Notes under the pieces: model-generated
Databases searched by the model: none
What the model was told of the DNA's origin: nothing
The model's input: only the letters and a program-made list of their open reading frames with translations
Assembly: GCA_026126065.1 (NCBI GenBank)
Contig: JAHCJY010000001.1
Span: forward strand, 62,001-126,000
Reading direction: 5' to 3'
DNA: 64,000 bases
From: Bauldia sp.
Lineage (GTDB): Bacteria; Pseudomonadota; Alphaproteobacteria; Rhizobiales; Kaistiaceae
Shown here: positions 8,063-15,545 of the stretch, one piece after another
Numbering within the stretch: position 1 is the first letter of the stretch
Layout of the letters: every line of letters begins with the position of its first letter
Program-made: the position numbers and the translations under genes

Positions 8063-8745
8063 GCGCGACCCGTCCCGCCGTTGGCGTGGTCATCCCGGTG
8101 CGCAACGGCGCCCGCACGCTCGCCGCCGCGATCGCCAGCGTGCTCGGCCAGTCGCCGCCGCCGGACGACGTCGTTGTCGTCGATGGCGGGTCGGACGATG
8201 GCAGCGCATCCATCTCGCTGTCGCTCGGCGTGCGCGTCATCGCCCAGGAAGGCCGTGGGCTCGGAGCGGCGCGGAACCAGGGCATTGCGGCCGTGGCGGG
8301 CGACCTCGTCGCCTTCTGCGACGCCGATGATCGCTGGACCGACGGCGCGCTCGCGATGCGTCTCGCGCGTCTCGCGGCGGAGCCGGCGTGCGGGGCCGTC
8401 ATCGGCCACCTCCGGCGGACCGTCATCGGCGACGAGACGCCGACGCCGCAGCAGGCTTCGCGGCTCGGGCAGGTCGAGCCCGGCTATACGCCCGGCGCGC
8501 TGCTGGTGCGGCGCGCGGCGCTCGCTGCCGTCGGCCCGTTCGACGAGACGCTGACGCTCGGCTGCGACAGCGACTGGTTCGTGCGGCTCGTGCAATCCGC
8601 CGTGCGGCTCGACGTGCTGCCGGACACGGTGCTCCTCAAGGGCGTGCGAAACACCAGCCTGTCGACCGACATCGCGACCTACCGGCGCGAACTGCTGCAG
8701 GTGGCGCGGGGCTTCATCGACCGCCGCCGGCGTGAGACACCGTGA
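8059..8745 (+). CDS. Family 2 glycosyltransferase
   Basis: A 228-residue GT2 enzyme starting at the ATG overlapping the asparagine synthetase stop (ATGA). The N-terminus (VGVVIPVRNGARTLAAAIAS, then VVVDGGSDDGS) and the AFCDADDRW motif (DAD, metal/UDP binding) are standard GT-A signatures. A later GCDSDWFVRL matches the acceptor-side acidic motif. There is no membrane segment, so it is cytoplasmic. It probably adds one sugar in building the glycan or glycoconjugate made by this operon. The stop overlaps the next start as GTGA. Confidence 0.88.
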   Translation: MSATRPAVGVVIPVRNGARTLAAAIASVLGQSPPPDDVVVVDGGSDDGSASISLSLGVRVIAQEGRGLGAARNQGIAAVAGDLVAFCDADDRWTDGALAMRLARLAAEPACGAVIGHLRRTVIGDETPTPQQASRLGQVEPGYTPGALLVRRAALAAVGPFDETLTLGCDSDWFVRLVQSAVRLDVLPDTVLLKGVRNTSLSTDIATYRRELLQVARGFIDRRRRETP

Positions 8746-10094
8746 ACGTCCGGGCGCAGGGCGGCCCGTCGCTCGGGATCCTCCATATCATCCCGCGCTT
8801 CATCGGCGGCGGCCCGGAGCGGTCGCTGCTCGCCTATGTCGCGGAGGAGCGCCGCGCCGGAACAGCGAACCGGCACACGGTCGCGGTGCTCGATGTCCCG
8901 GTCTCGGCCTACATGCTGGTTGCCGCACGAAAGCTCGGCGTGGCGCTCGCCGTGCGCCCCGGCGAGGAGGCGCTCTCGGGGCTTATCGCCGCCGCCGACA
9001 TCGTGCAGGTCCACTTCTGGAACCACCCCGCCCTCGCGGACCTCCTGCGGACGCTCCCCTTCCCGCCGGCGCGGGTGCTTCTCTGGTCGCGCGTCCTCGG
9101 GCTGCACGCGCCGCAGGTCCTGACGGCGGAGGTGGCCGGCTTCGGTGACCGTCTCGTCGTCACCGCGCGGCGGACCCTGGAGAGCGCCGGAGCACATCAT
9201 GCGGTGCGGCAGGGCATCCCCATCGCCATCATCCCCGGGATCGCCGATATGGGCCGCCTCGACGGGTTTGCGCCGCGGCCGCACGAGGGCACGGTCGTGG
9301 GCTATATCGGCGTCGTCAACGACACGAAGATGCACCCGCGCTTCGCCGCGATGAGCGCGGCCGTGCGCACGCCGGGCGTACGAATCGTCGTTTGCGGCGG
9401 GGGAGGCGGCGAGGAGGCGCTCTCGGCGCGGTTCGCGGCGCTTGGGCTGGCGGAGCGGGTCACCGTGCGCGGGCCGGTCGAGGACATCCGCTCCGAACTC
9501 GAGACGTTCGACGTGTTCGGCTACCCGCTGGCGCCGGACACCTACGCCACCAGCGAGAAGGCGCTGCAGGAAGCGATGTGGGTCGGCGTGCCGCCCGTGG
9601 TCTTCCCTTTCGGCGGCGTGCGCGATCTCGTCGAGGATGGGGAAACGGGGCTCGTGGTGACGACCGAGGACGGCTACGCGTCGGCGGTCGACCGGCTGGC
9701 CGGCGACGCCGGCCTCCGTCGCCGCCTCGGCGACAACGCCCGGAGCTTCGCCCGGTCCGCGTTTGCCCCGTCCCGCTGGACGCGGGAGCTGAACCGCCTG
9801 ATGGTCGAGATGATGGATTCACCCAGGCGTGCGCGGGCGCCGCTCCCTGGGGCGGACGAGGGTGCCGCCGCGCGGTTCGTGCGCGCGCTCGGGAACCAGG
9901 GGGGCGCGTTTGCGGCAAGCCTCTACGAACCGGAAGGGACGCTGCGGCGCAGCGAAGCAGACATCCGGATCGCGGCTGCGTCCGCGCTGCTGGCCAACGG
10001 CGAAGGCGGCATTGCCCACCATGCCAGCGCGTTTCCTGACGACCCCGACCTCCGCCGCTGGGCAGCGCTCATCGCCGGACGGCCGAACACGTAG
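8742..10094 (+). CDS. Family 4 glycosyltransferase (GT-B fold)
   Basis: A 450-residue protein with GTG start overlapping the previous stop. The first part begins LGILHIIPRFIGGGPERSLLAY, typical of the GT4 acceptor domain. The donor domain has VVGYIGVVNDTKMHPRF and the retaining-transferase E-x7-E motif in TSEKALQEAMWVGVPPVV, followed by GGVRDLVEDGETGLVV. Donor sugar and acceptor are unknown. It is the last gene of the coupled run of glycosyltransferases. The C-terminal about 90 residues after the fold (ARAPLPGADEGA onward) look like a variable extension. Confidence 0.87.
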   Translation: MNVRAQGGPSLGILHIIPRFIGGGPERSLLAYVAEERRAGTANRHTVAVLDVPVSAYMLVAARKLGVALAVRPGEEALSGLIAAADIVQVHFWNHPALADLLRTLPFPPARVLLWSRVLGLHAPQVLTAEVAGFGDRLVVTARRTLESAGAHHAVRQGIPIAIIPGIADMGRLDGFAPRPHEGTVVGYIGVVNDTKMHPRFAAMSAAVRTPGVRIVVCGGGGGEEALSARFAALGLAERVTVRGPVEDIRSELETFDVFGYPLAPDTYATSEKALQEAMWVGVPPVVFPFGGVRDLVEDGETGLVVTTEDGYASAVDRLAGDAGLRRRLGDNARSFARSAFAPSRWTRELNRLMVEMMDSPRRARAPLPGADEGAAARFVRALGNQGGAFAASLYEPEGTLRRSEADIRIAAASALLANGEGGIAHHASAFPDDPDLRRWAALIAGRPNT

Positions 10095-10218
10095 ACTCCG
10101 CCGCGGTCCGCGGTCCCTCGCCGCAGCGCGGAAAGCGCCGAAATCCATCGCAAAGCGCGACGTGGACTACCTCCCCGCAAAGGCCCACAATGGCTGCGGG
10201 GTGCTCATGCGAGAGATC

Positions 10219-10638
10219 ATGCCGATGAACTCCGCCCGTAGCCTGCTCATTTCCCTGGCCATCACCGCTTCCGCGGTGTCGCCTGCCGTCGCCCAGATCA
10301 CCATACGGCCCGACATCGCCGCGCTGACCAATCGGGTCATGCTCGGCTGCGCGATCGAGGTCGAGAAGGTGTTCGTGGTCACCAACACCACCGCGTCGAC
10401 GATCATCGGCGGGACCCCGATCTTCATCGAGATCGTCCGTATCCCGGACGGGGCGCGCAATGTGCTCTTCTATCACGGCGGTGACCTGCCGCCCGGCGGC
10501 GTGTTCCGCGAGGGCACCTACAACGCCAGCTCCTGCACGGCCTGGATCGAGGTCGAGCGGTTCCTCGCGCCATCCATCCCGGCGCCGCCGGCCGCTGAGA
10601 TCGGGCCGCTGGACCGGCCGGTGCTCATCGCGCCGTAG
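10219..10638 (+). CDS. Small exported protein of unknown function
   Basis: A 139-residue protein with a clear signal peptide (MPMNSARSLLISLAITASA, cleavage near AVA-Q). The mature part has no family I recognise. It contains two cysteines (LGCAIEVEK and SSCTAWIEV) that could form a disulfide, and beta-rich hydrophobic stretches, suggesting a small periplasmic beta-sandwich. I chose the ATG at 10219 because of a GAGAG site; ATGs at 10207 and 10225 are alternatives. It lies 124 bases after the glycosyltransferase gene, so it may be a separate unit, and 95 bases before the convergent sensor kinase gene. Confidence 0.7.
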   Translation: MPMNSARSLLISLAITASAVSPAVAQITIRPDIAALTNRVMLGCAIEVEKVFVVTNTTASTIIGGTPIFIEIVRIPDGARNVLFYHGGDLPPGGVFREGTYNASSCTAWIEVERFLAPSIPAPPAAEIGPLDRPVLIAP

Positions 10639-10733
10639 GCCACTCGGGCCCACCACGCAACGCCGCACGACTGCCGCGGCATCATCCCCGGAAGGTGGTT
10701 CCGCGGTCCCCCCTGTTGGCCGAGGGGCCCGGC

Positions 10734-11813
10734 TCACCGCGCGGCGGGCAGGTTCACCGTAACGCGGAGCCCGCCCGCCGGGCGGGGCACGATGGCGAGC
10801 GTGCCATCGTGTGCCTCGACGATGCTCTTGACGATGGCGAGCCCGAGGCCAACCCCCGCGTGGTCGCTGCGCACGCGTTCGCTGCCGCGCCGGAACGGCT
10901 CGGTGAGCGTCGAGACCAGCGGTTGCGCGAGCTCCTCGCCGGTGTTCTCGACCGTCAGGGTAACGGAATCCGGACCGGCCGCGGTCCTGAGCTCGACGGT
11001 GCCGTGTTCGGCGAGGTTGTGGACGATCGCGTTGTGCAGGAGGTTCGTCGTCATCTGCAGCAACAGGGTGCGGGACCCGGCCGCTGGGGCGTTCTCCGCC
11101 GAAGTCGTGATCGTCACGCCCCGCTTCTCCGCCAGCGGCAGGAGCGTCTCGCTCGCTTCTTCCGCAAGGAGGGACAGGTCGACGCGTTCCCGGGTGAACG
11201 CCCGCCGGTCGGCGCGGCTGAGGAGAAGCAGCGCCTCGGTGAGGGCGATCGCCCGGGCGTTGACGGCGTGGAGCCGGTCGATGAGTTCGTCCGCGGCGCG
11301 GTTGGGATCGCTGCGGGCGACGTCGAGGAGGGTCTGCGTCACGGCCAGCGGCGTCCGCAACTCATGCGACGCGTTGGCGGCGAAACGCTGCTGTTCGGCG
11401 ACGTGCGCTTCGAGCCGCGCCAGCATGGCGTCAAAACTGTCGGCGAGTTCACGGAACTCGTCCCGGCGGCCTTCGAGCTCGATCCGGTGCGAGAGCGATC
11501 CCTCGGCGGTCTTGCGCGTGGCGCGCGTGATGCGGGCCAGCGGCGCGAGCATGCGGCCGGCGAGGATCCACCCGCCGACGAGGCCGAGCACCAGCAGGAC
11601 GGCGAACGCCTGTGCCGCCCGCGGCGCAAACGCGCGCCACAGGTCGGTGCGGCTGGGACCCAGCATGATAGCACGGCTCCCCGCACCATCGGGGACGTAG
11701 CGGAGGAGGAACACCCAGACGACCGCGAGCAGGAGCACGCCCGCGACCATGAGGAACGCGACATAGCTGAGGGTGAGTTTCAGGCGGACGCTCAGTCCGG
11801 GCGCCCTAGCCAC
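10734..11813 (-). CDS. vanS: Sensor histidine kinase, VanS-like, of the van module
   Basis: A 359-residue membrane kinase. TM1 is about residues 15-37, followed by a short periplasmic loop of some 28 residues; TM2 is about 66-86. Then come a HAMP region, the dimerisation/phosphoacceptor motif ANASHELRTPLA (His150), an N-box (TTNLLHNAIVHN) and G-boxes (HAGVGLGLAIVKS). It would sense a cell-wall or antibiotic signal and phosphorylate the partner regulator. Its start overlaps the regulator's end by 8 bases. The wording of its HAMP/H-box region resembles a kinase family common in Actinobacteria, as I recall it; that should be confirmed by search. The name vanS rests on linkage to vanHAX. Confidence 0.85.
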   Translation of the reverse strand: MARAPGLSVRLKLTLSYVAFLMVAGVLLLAVVWVFLLRYVPDGAGSRAIMLGPSRTDLWRAFAPRAAQAFAVLLVLGLVGGWILAGRMLAPLARITRATRKTAEGSLSHRIELEGRRDEFRELADSFDAMLARLEAHVAEQQRFAANASHELRTPLAVTQTLLDVARSDPNRAADELIDRLHAVNARAIALTEALLLLSRADRRAFTRERVDLSLLAEEASETLLPLAEKRGVTITTSAENAPAAGSRTLLLQMTTNLLHNAIVHNLAEHGTVELRTAAGPDSVTLTVENTGEELAQPLVSTLTEPFRRGSERVRSDHAGVGLGLAIVKSIVEAHDGTLAIVPRPAGGLRVTVNLPAAR

Positions 11814-12495
11814 GCTCGCCGGCCCTGCCGCCCGGCCCGGGATCGATGCGATAGCCGACGCCCTGGACCGTGCCGATCAGCCAGGGTTCCCCGAGCCGCT
11901 TGCGGAGCGCCGAGACGGTGATGCGGACCGCGTTGGTGAACGGGTCGGCGTTCTCGTCCCACGCCCGCTCGAGCAGTTCCTCGGCGCTGACCACGCCGCC
12001 TTCGGCCGCAACGAGCACCTCGAGCACGGCAAACTGTTTGCGCGTCAGCGCAACGTAACGGCCATCGCGAAAGACCTCGCGCCGGAACGGATCGAGCTTC
12101 AGGCCCGCGATCTCCCGCACGGGCGGCCGGCTGTGCGCGCGCCGGCGATCGAGCGCCCGGAGCCGCAGCACCAGTTCCTGCAGTTCGAACGGCTTGGTCA
12201 GGTAGTCGTCGGCGCCGAGCTCGAAGCCGGACGCCTTGTCGTCGAGCCGGTCGGCCGCCGTGAGCATGAGGATCGGCATGCCGCTTCCCGACGCGACGAT
12301 GCGCCGGGCGATCTCGTCGCCGGACGGGCCGGGAATGTCGCGGTCGAGGACGGCGATGTCGTAGGCGTTGATGCTGAGGAGTTCGAGCGCGGTCTCGCCG
12401 TCACCGGCGATGTCGGCCGCGATCGCCTTGAGGCGGAGGCCGTCGCGGATCGCCTCGGCCATGTAGGGCTCGTCCTCGACGATCAACACACGCAT
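11806..12495 (-). CDS. vanR: OmpR-family response regulator, VanR-like, of the van module
   Basis: A 229-residue regulator. The receiver domain has acidic Glu7-Asp8, phosphoacceptor Asp51 (AVLDRDIPG), Thr79 and Lys101. A winged-helix effector domain follows, with ALTRKQFAVLEVL and the recognition helix region TNAVRITVSALRKRLGEP, ending GTVQGVGYRID. It is transcribed away from vanH, only 85 bases from that start codon, so it most likely binds the shared region and switches on vanHAX. The 11-bp-phased direct repeats there fit an OmpR-family dimer. The sequence looks strikingly like actinobacterial regulators rather than typical alphaproteobacterial ones, which is an impression to be tested. Confidence 0.88.
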   Translation of the reverse strand: MRVLIVEDEPYMAEAIRDGLRLKAIAADIAGDGETALELLSINAYDIAVLDRDIPGPSGDEIARRIVASGSGMPILMLTAADRLDDKASGFELGADDYLTKPFELQELVLRLRALDRRRAHSRPPVREIAGLKLDPFRREVFRDGRYVALTRKQFAVLEVLVAAEGGVVSAEELLERAWDENADPFTNAVRITVSALRKRLGEPWLIGTVQGVGYRIDPGPGGRAGERG

Positions 12496-12515
12496 GCCCC
12501 GATCCTAGCTACAGC

Positions 12516-12547
12516 GCATATCGCCGGCATATCGAAAACCGCATACG
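12516..12547. promoter_or_regulatory. Candidate VanR operator: 11-bp-phased direct repeats
   Basis: Two exact copies of GCATATCG (12516-12523 and 12527-12534) start 11 bp apart, and a related GCATACG follows at 12541-12547. PhoB/OmpR-type regulators bind head-to-tail repeats on one helix face with this period. The repeats fill the 85-bp gap between divergent vanR and vanH starts. No standard -35/-10 pair is obvious, consistent with an activator-dependent promoter. Confidence 0.5.
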
Positions 12548-12580
12548 CCCCGGGAACATCGCATCGCCTCCAATGGCGGC

Positions 12581-13552
12581 ATGACAAATCCCGCAATGAC
12601 GGTGTTCGGCTGCGAGCCGGACGAGGCTGACATGTTCGCGGCGCTTGCGCCGCGGCTCGGCGTGGCGGCGACAATGACGGGCGCGCCGGTGTCGGAGGCG
12701 AGCCTCCTCACGGCGCCGCGCAACCGGTGCATCAGCGTCGGGCACAAGTCCGAACTCGGCCGGCCGCTCTTCCGCGCCCTCGCTGTCGCCGGGGTGAGGC
12801 ACATCACGACGCGCAGCATCGGCTTCGACCACATCGACCTTGCCGCCGCCCGGGAGGCGGGCATCGTGGTCGAGAACGTCGTCTATCCACCGGACGGCGT
12901 CGCCGACTACACGCTCATGCTGATGCTGATGGCGGTCCGGAACACCCGGGCGACGATCGGCGCGGTGGCAAATCTCGACTTCCGGCCGGGCGTCCGCGGC
13001 CGGGACCTCCGTGACATGACCGTCGGCGTCGTGGGCGTCGGGAACATCGGCGAGGCCGTGATCCGGCGCCTCGCCGGCTTCGGCTGCAGCGTTCTGGCCG
13101 CCAGCAAGGGGCAGCAGGTGGCGGCTGCCGCGGAGTTCGTCCCGCTCGCGGAGCTGCTGCGGCGGAGCGACGTCGTCACCCTGCACGTGCCGCTCGACGC
13201 CGGCACGCACCATCTCATTGGGCCGGGCGAGATCGCCGCGATGCGGCAGGGCGCCATTCTCGTCAACACCGGCCGCGGCGGCCTCGTCGATACCGGGGCG
13301 CTGGTCGCGGCGCTCGAGAGCGGCCATCTCGGCGGCGCGGCGCTCGACGTCATCGAGGGCGAGGACGGCATCTTCTACCACGACCGCTCGGCACGACCGC
13401 CCGACCATCCGTTTCTCGAGCGGTTGCTGCGGCTTCCGAACGCCCTCATCACGCCGCACACCGCCTACTACACGACGCGGCAGCTCCACGACACGGTCGA
13501 GCGGACGCTCCGCAACTGCCTCTCCTTCGAGCGGAGCAACACCTATGCATAG
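12581..13552 (+). CDS. vanH: VanH-type D-lactate dehydrogenase
   Basis: A 323-residue D-2-hydroxyacid dehydrogenase that should reduce pyruvate to D-lactate with NAD(P)H. It follows VanH along its length: start (MTVFGCEPDEADMF), CISVGHKSE, TRSIGFDHID, VADYTLMLMLMAVRN, DMTVGVVGVGNIG (Rossmann G152-x-G-x-x-G157), HVPLDAGTHHLIG, NTGRGGLVDTGAL (Arg232), ALDVIEGEDG (Glu261) and ITPHTAYYT (His293). These are the substrate Arg and the Glu/His catalytic pair. General D-hydroxyacid dehydrogenases do not share the VanH-specific GHKSE and HTAYYT motifs. Its last 8 bases overlap the ligase gene, as expected for vanHAX operons. Confidence 0.96.
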   Translation: MTNPAMTVFGCEPDEADMFAALAPRLGVAATMTGAPVSEASLLTAPRNRCISVGHKSELGRPLFRALAVAGVRHITTRSIGFDHIDLAAAREAGIVVENVVYPPDGVADYTLMLMLMAVRNTRATIGAVANLDFRPGVRGRDLRDMTVGVVGVGNIGEAVIRRLAGFGCSVLAASKGQQVAAAAEFVPLAELLRRSDVVTLHVPLDAGTHHLIGPGEIAAMRQGAILVNTGRGGLVDTGALVAALESGHLGGAALDVIEGEDGIFYHDRSARPPDHPFLERLLRLPNALITPHTAYYTTRQLHDTVERTLRNCLSFERSNTYA

Positions 13553-14573
13553 GCTGCGCGTGGCGTTCCTGTTCGGCGGCCGGTCGGAGGAACACGATGT
13601 CTCCGTGAAGTCGGCGATGGAAGTTGCCGCCGCGCTCGATTCCGCGAAGGTCGAGCCGGTGTTCGTCGGCATCACCAAGGCGGGAGCCTGGAAGCTCTGC
13701 GACGGGCCGTCGCCGACATGGGAGGCGGGCAACTGCCGCCCCGCCGTCCTTTCCCCCGATGCGGAGACGCGTGGCCTGCTCGTTGAGGACGGCGGCGCCT
13801 GGCGTGCGATCCGCCTCGATGCGGTGTTCCCGGTGCTGCACGGCCGCGGCGGCGAGGACGGGGCGATCCAGGGCCTCCTCGAACTCGCGTCGATTCCCTA
13901 TGTCGGCTGTGACATCCAGGGCTCGGCGCTCGCCATGGACAAGTCGCTCGCCTACATCGTCGCCGGCCATGCCGGGATCGCGACGCCGGCGTTCGTCGTC
14001 CTGAACGGCGCTGCCGCCCCGCCGCGTGACCTTGCCTGCCCCGTGTTCGTAAAACCGGCCCGGTCCGGCTCCTCCTTCGGCGTGACGAAGGTCGAGCGGC
14101 CGGACCAGCTCGACGCCGCCATCGCCGAGGCGCGCCGCTACGATGCAAAAATCCTGATCGAGCAGGCGGTTCCCGGCATCGAAGTCGGCTGCGCCGTGAT
14201 GGGCAACGGCGCCGATCTCAATGTCGGCGAGGTCGACCAGATCACGCTGAGCCACGGCATCTTCCGCATCCACCAGGAGGCAAGGCCCGAGCAGGGCTCG
14301 GAGAACGCCGTCATCACCGTCCCGGCCGAACTCCCCGACGCGAAACGCGGCGAGATCCGGGCCGTCGCAAAGTCCATCTACGTGGCGCTCGGCTGCCGCG
14401 GGCTCGCGCGCGTCGACATGTTCCTCGAGCCCGGCGGGCGCATCGTCCTCAACGAGGTGAACACCCTCCCCGGCTTCACCTCCTACAGCCGCTATCCCCG
14501 GATGATGGAAGCCGCCGGCATCGGCCTCTCCGAGCTCGTCGACCGGCTGATTGCGCTGGCGGTGGGGCGGTGA
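13545..14573 (+). CDS. vanA: VanA-type D-alanine--D-lactate ligase
   Basis: A 342-residue ATP-grasp ligase that joins D-Ala to D-Lac, giving depsipeptide precursors with low vancomycin affinity. VanA hallmarks are present: LFGGRSEEHDVSVKSAMEVA at the start, VGCDIQGSALAMDKSLAYIV, FVKPARSGSSFGV, ILIEQAVPGIEVGCAV and LNEVNTLPGFTSYSRYPRMM. In the omega-loop, GIFRIHQE places a histidine at residue 243, equivalent to VanA His244, which favours D-Lac over D-Ala; ordinary Ddl enzymes have a Tyr-Lys motif instead. The start ATG at 13545 overlaps vanH. VanA and VanB subtypes cannot be assigned by eye, and an actinobacterial-type ligase is equally possible. Confidence 0.96.
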   Translation: MHRLRVAFLFGGRSEEHDVSVKSAMEVAAALDSAKVEPVFVGITKAGAWKLCDGPSPTWEAGNCRPAVLSPDAETRGLLVEDGGAWRAIRLDAVFPVLHGRGGEDGAIQGLLELASIPYVGCDIQGSALAMDKSLAYIVAGHAGIATPAFVVLNGAAAPPRDLACPVFVKPARSGSSFGVTKVERPDQLDAAIAEARRYDAKILIEQAVPGIEVGCAVMGNGADLNVGEVDQITLSHGIFRIHQEARPEQGSENAVITVPAELPDAKRGEIRAVAKSIYVALGCRGLARVDMFLEPGGRIVLNEVNTLPGFTSYSRYPRMMEAAGIGLSELVDRLIALAVGR

Positions 14574-14575
14574 CC

Positions 14576-15184
14576 ATGGAGCCGGGATTCGCCTTCGCCG
14601 ACGAGGTGCTGGCCGGCGTCCGCTGGGACGCCAAATACGCCACCTGGGACAATTTCACCGGCAAGCCCGTGGACGGCTACGAGCTGAACCGCATCGTCGT
14701 CTCGCACGCCCTCGCGGATGCGCTGCTGGTCGCCACGCGCCACGCCGCCGCCCTCGGCTTCGGCCTCCTCCTGTGGGACGGCTACCGCCCGCAGCGCGCC
14801 GTGAACCGCTTCGTGGAGTGGGCGGCGCGGCCCGAGGACGGCCGCACCAAGGCGCGCTTCTACCCCCGCATCGAGCGCGCCGAGATGTTCGCGAAAGGCT
14901 ACGTCGCCGCCCGCTCCAGCCACAGCCGCGGCAGCGCCGTCGACCTCACCCTCTACCATCTCGACACCGACGAACTCGCGCCGATGGGCGGCGGCTTCGA
15001 CCTGATGGACGAACGCTCCCACCACGGCGCGCCCGGAGTGGCCGATGCCGTGGCGAAGAACCGCCGGACGCTGTGCTCCATCATGGAGCACAGCGGCTTT
15101 GCGCCCTACGACCGCGAATGGTGGCACTACGCGCTGGTGCAAGAGCCGTGGCCGGAGAGGTATTTTGATTTTGTGGTGGGGTAG
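14576..15184 (+). CDS. vanX: VanX D-alanyl-D-alanine dipeptidase
   Basis: A 202-residue zinc dipeptidase that destroys D-Ala-D-Ala so that only D-Ala-D-Lac enters the wall precursor. Length and numbering equal those of enterococcal VanX: Arg71 (WDGYRPQR), zinc ligands His116 and Asp123 (SSHSRGSAVDLT), catalytic Glu181 and zinc ligand His184 (EWWHY). Also conserved are RWDAKYATWDNFTGKPVDGY and DERSHH. I chose the ATG at 14576, two bases after the ligase stop, because it gives the VanX N-terminus (MEPGFAFADEV). A GTG at 14570 overlapping the ligase stop is an alternative. It is short, monomodular and cytoplasmic (no signal peptide), unlike VanY carboxypeptidases. Confidence 0.96.
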   Translation: MEPGFAFADEVLAGVRWDAKYATWDNFTGKPVDGYELNRIVVSHALADALLVATRHAAALGFGLLLWDGYRPQRAVNRFVEWAARPEDGRTKARFYPRIERAEMFAKGYVAARSSHSRGSAVDLTLYHLDTDELAPMGGGFDLMDERSHHGAPGVADAVAKNRRTLCSIMEHSGFAPYDREWWHYALVQEPWPERYFDFVVG

Positions 15185-15545
15185 GCGATCCGCAGGGCCA
15201 ATTGCGGCGATTGGAGCGGGGAAGGGCAACAGTTGCGCGTGACGCCGAATGAGCGTGCCGCGTCATGGGCGGCCGACAGATCGCCGATGCTGTCGATTTC
15301 GCGCCGCCATCGAGGACTTGACCATCGCCTCCCAGTGCGGCGCTTAATCCCCGCTGCTGCACTCGAACGCCAGACTACGACTTGATTCGCTGAAAGTTGA
15401 GCGGCCTGGGGGGGCGACGCTATGTTTTTCGGCAACTCGTTCCGCAGAGAACGAGCGGTTGGTTTCTGCAGGGCTGGAGGAGTCTCGCCGCCTGCGCCCG
15501 GCGGAGATCTTGTCTGCGGTCAAGAAGCCCTGACCAAGACCGTCC
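15185..15545 (+). other. Gene-poor gap after vanX
   Basis: About 360 bases with no convincing ORF, tRNA or terminator. It is less GC-rich than the flanks and could carry the acyltransferase promoter, though I see no clear -35/-10 pair. It marks the change from the high-GC van genes to the more AT-rich acyltransferase gene and may be an insertion junction. Confidence 0.4.

Noticed and set aside
2873..10094. Lasso-peptide biosynthetic cluster
   Set aside because: PqqD-like and asparagine-synthetase-like genes are lasso hallmarks, but there is no transglutaminase-like B2 protease, no precursor ORF and no exporter. Four glycosyltransferases point elsewhere.
12581..14573. Ordinary D-hydroxyacid dehydrogenase next to housekeeping Ddl
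   Set aside because: The dehydrogenase matches VanH-specific motifs, the ligase has the VanA omega-loop histidine rather than the Ddl Tyr-Lys motif, and vanX follows. Together these exclude a mur-cluster Ddl.
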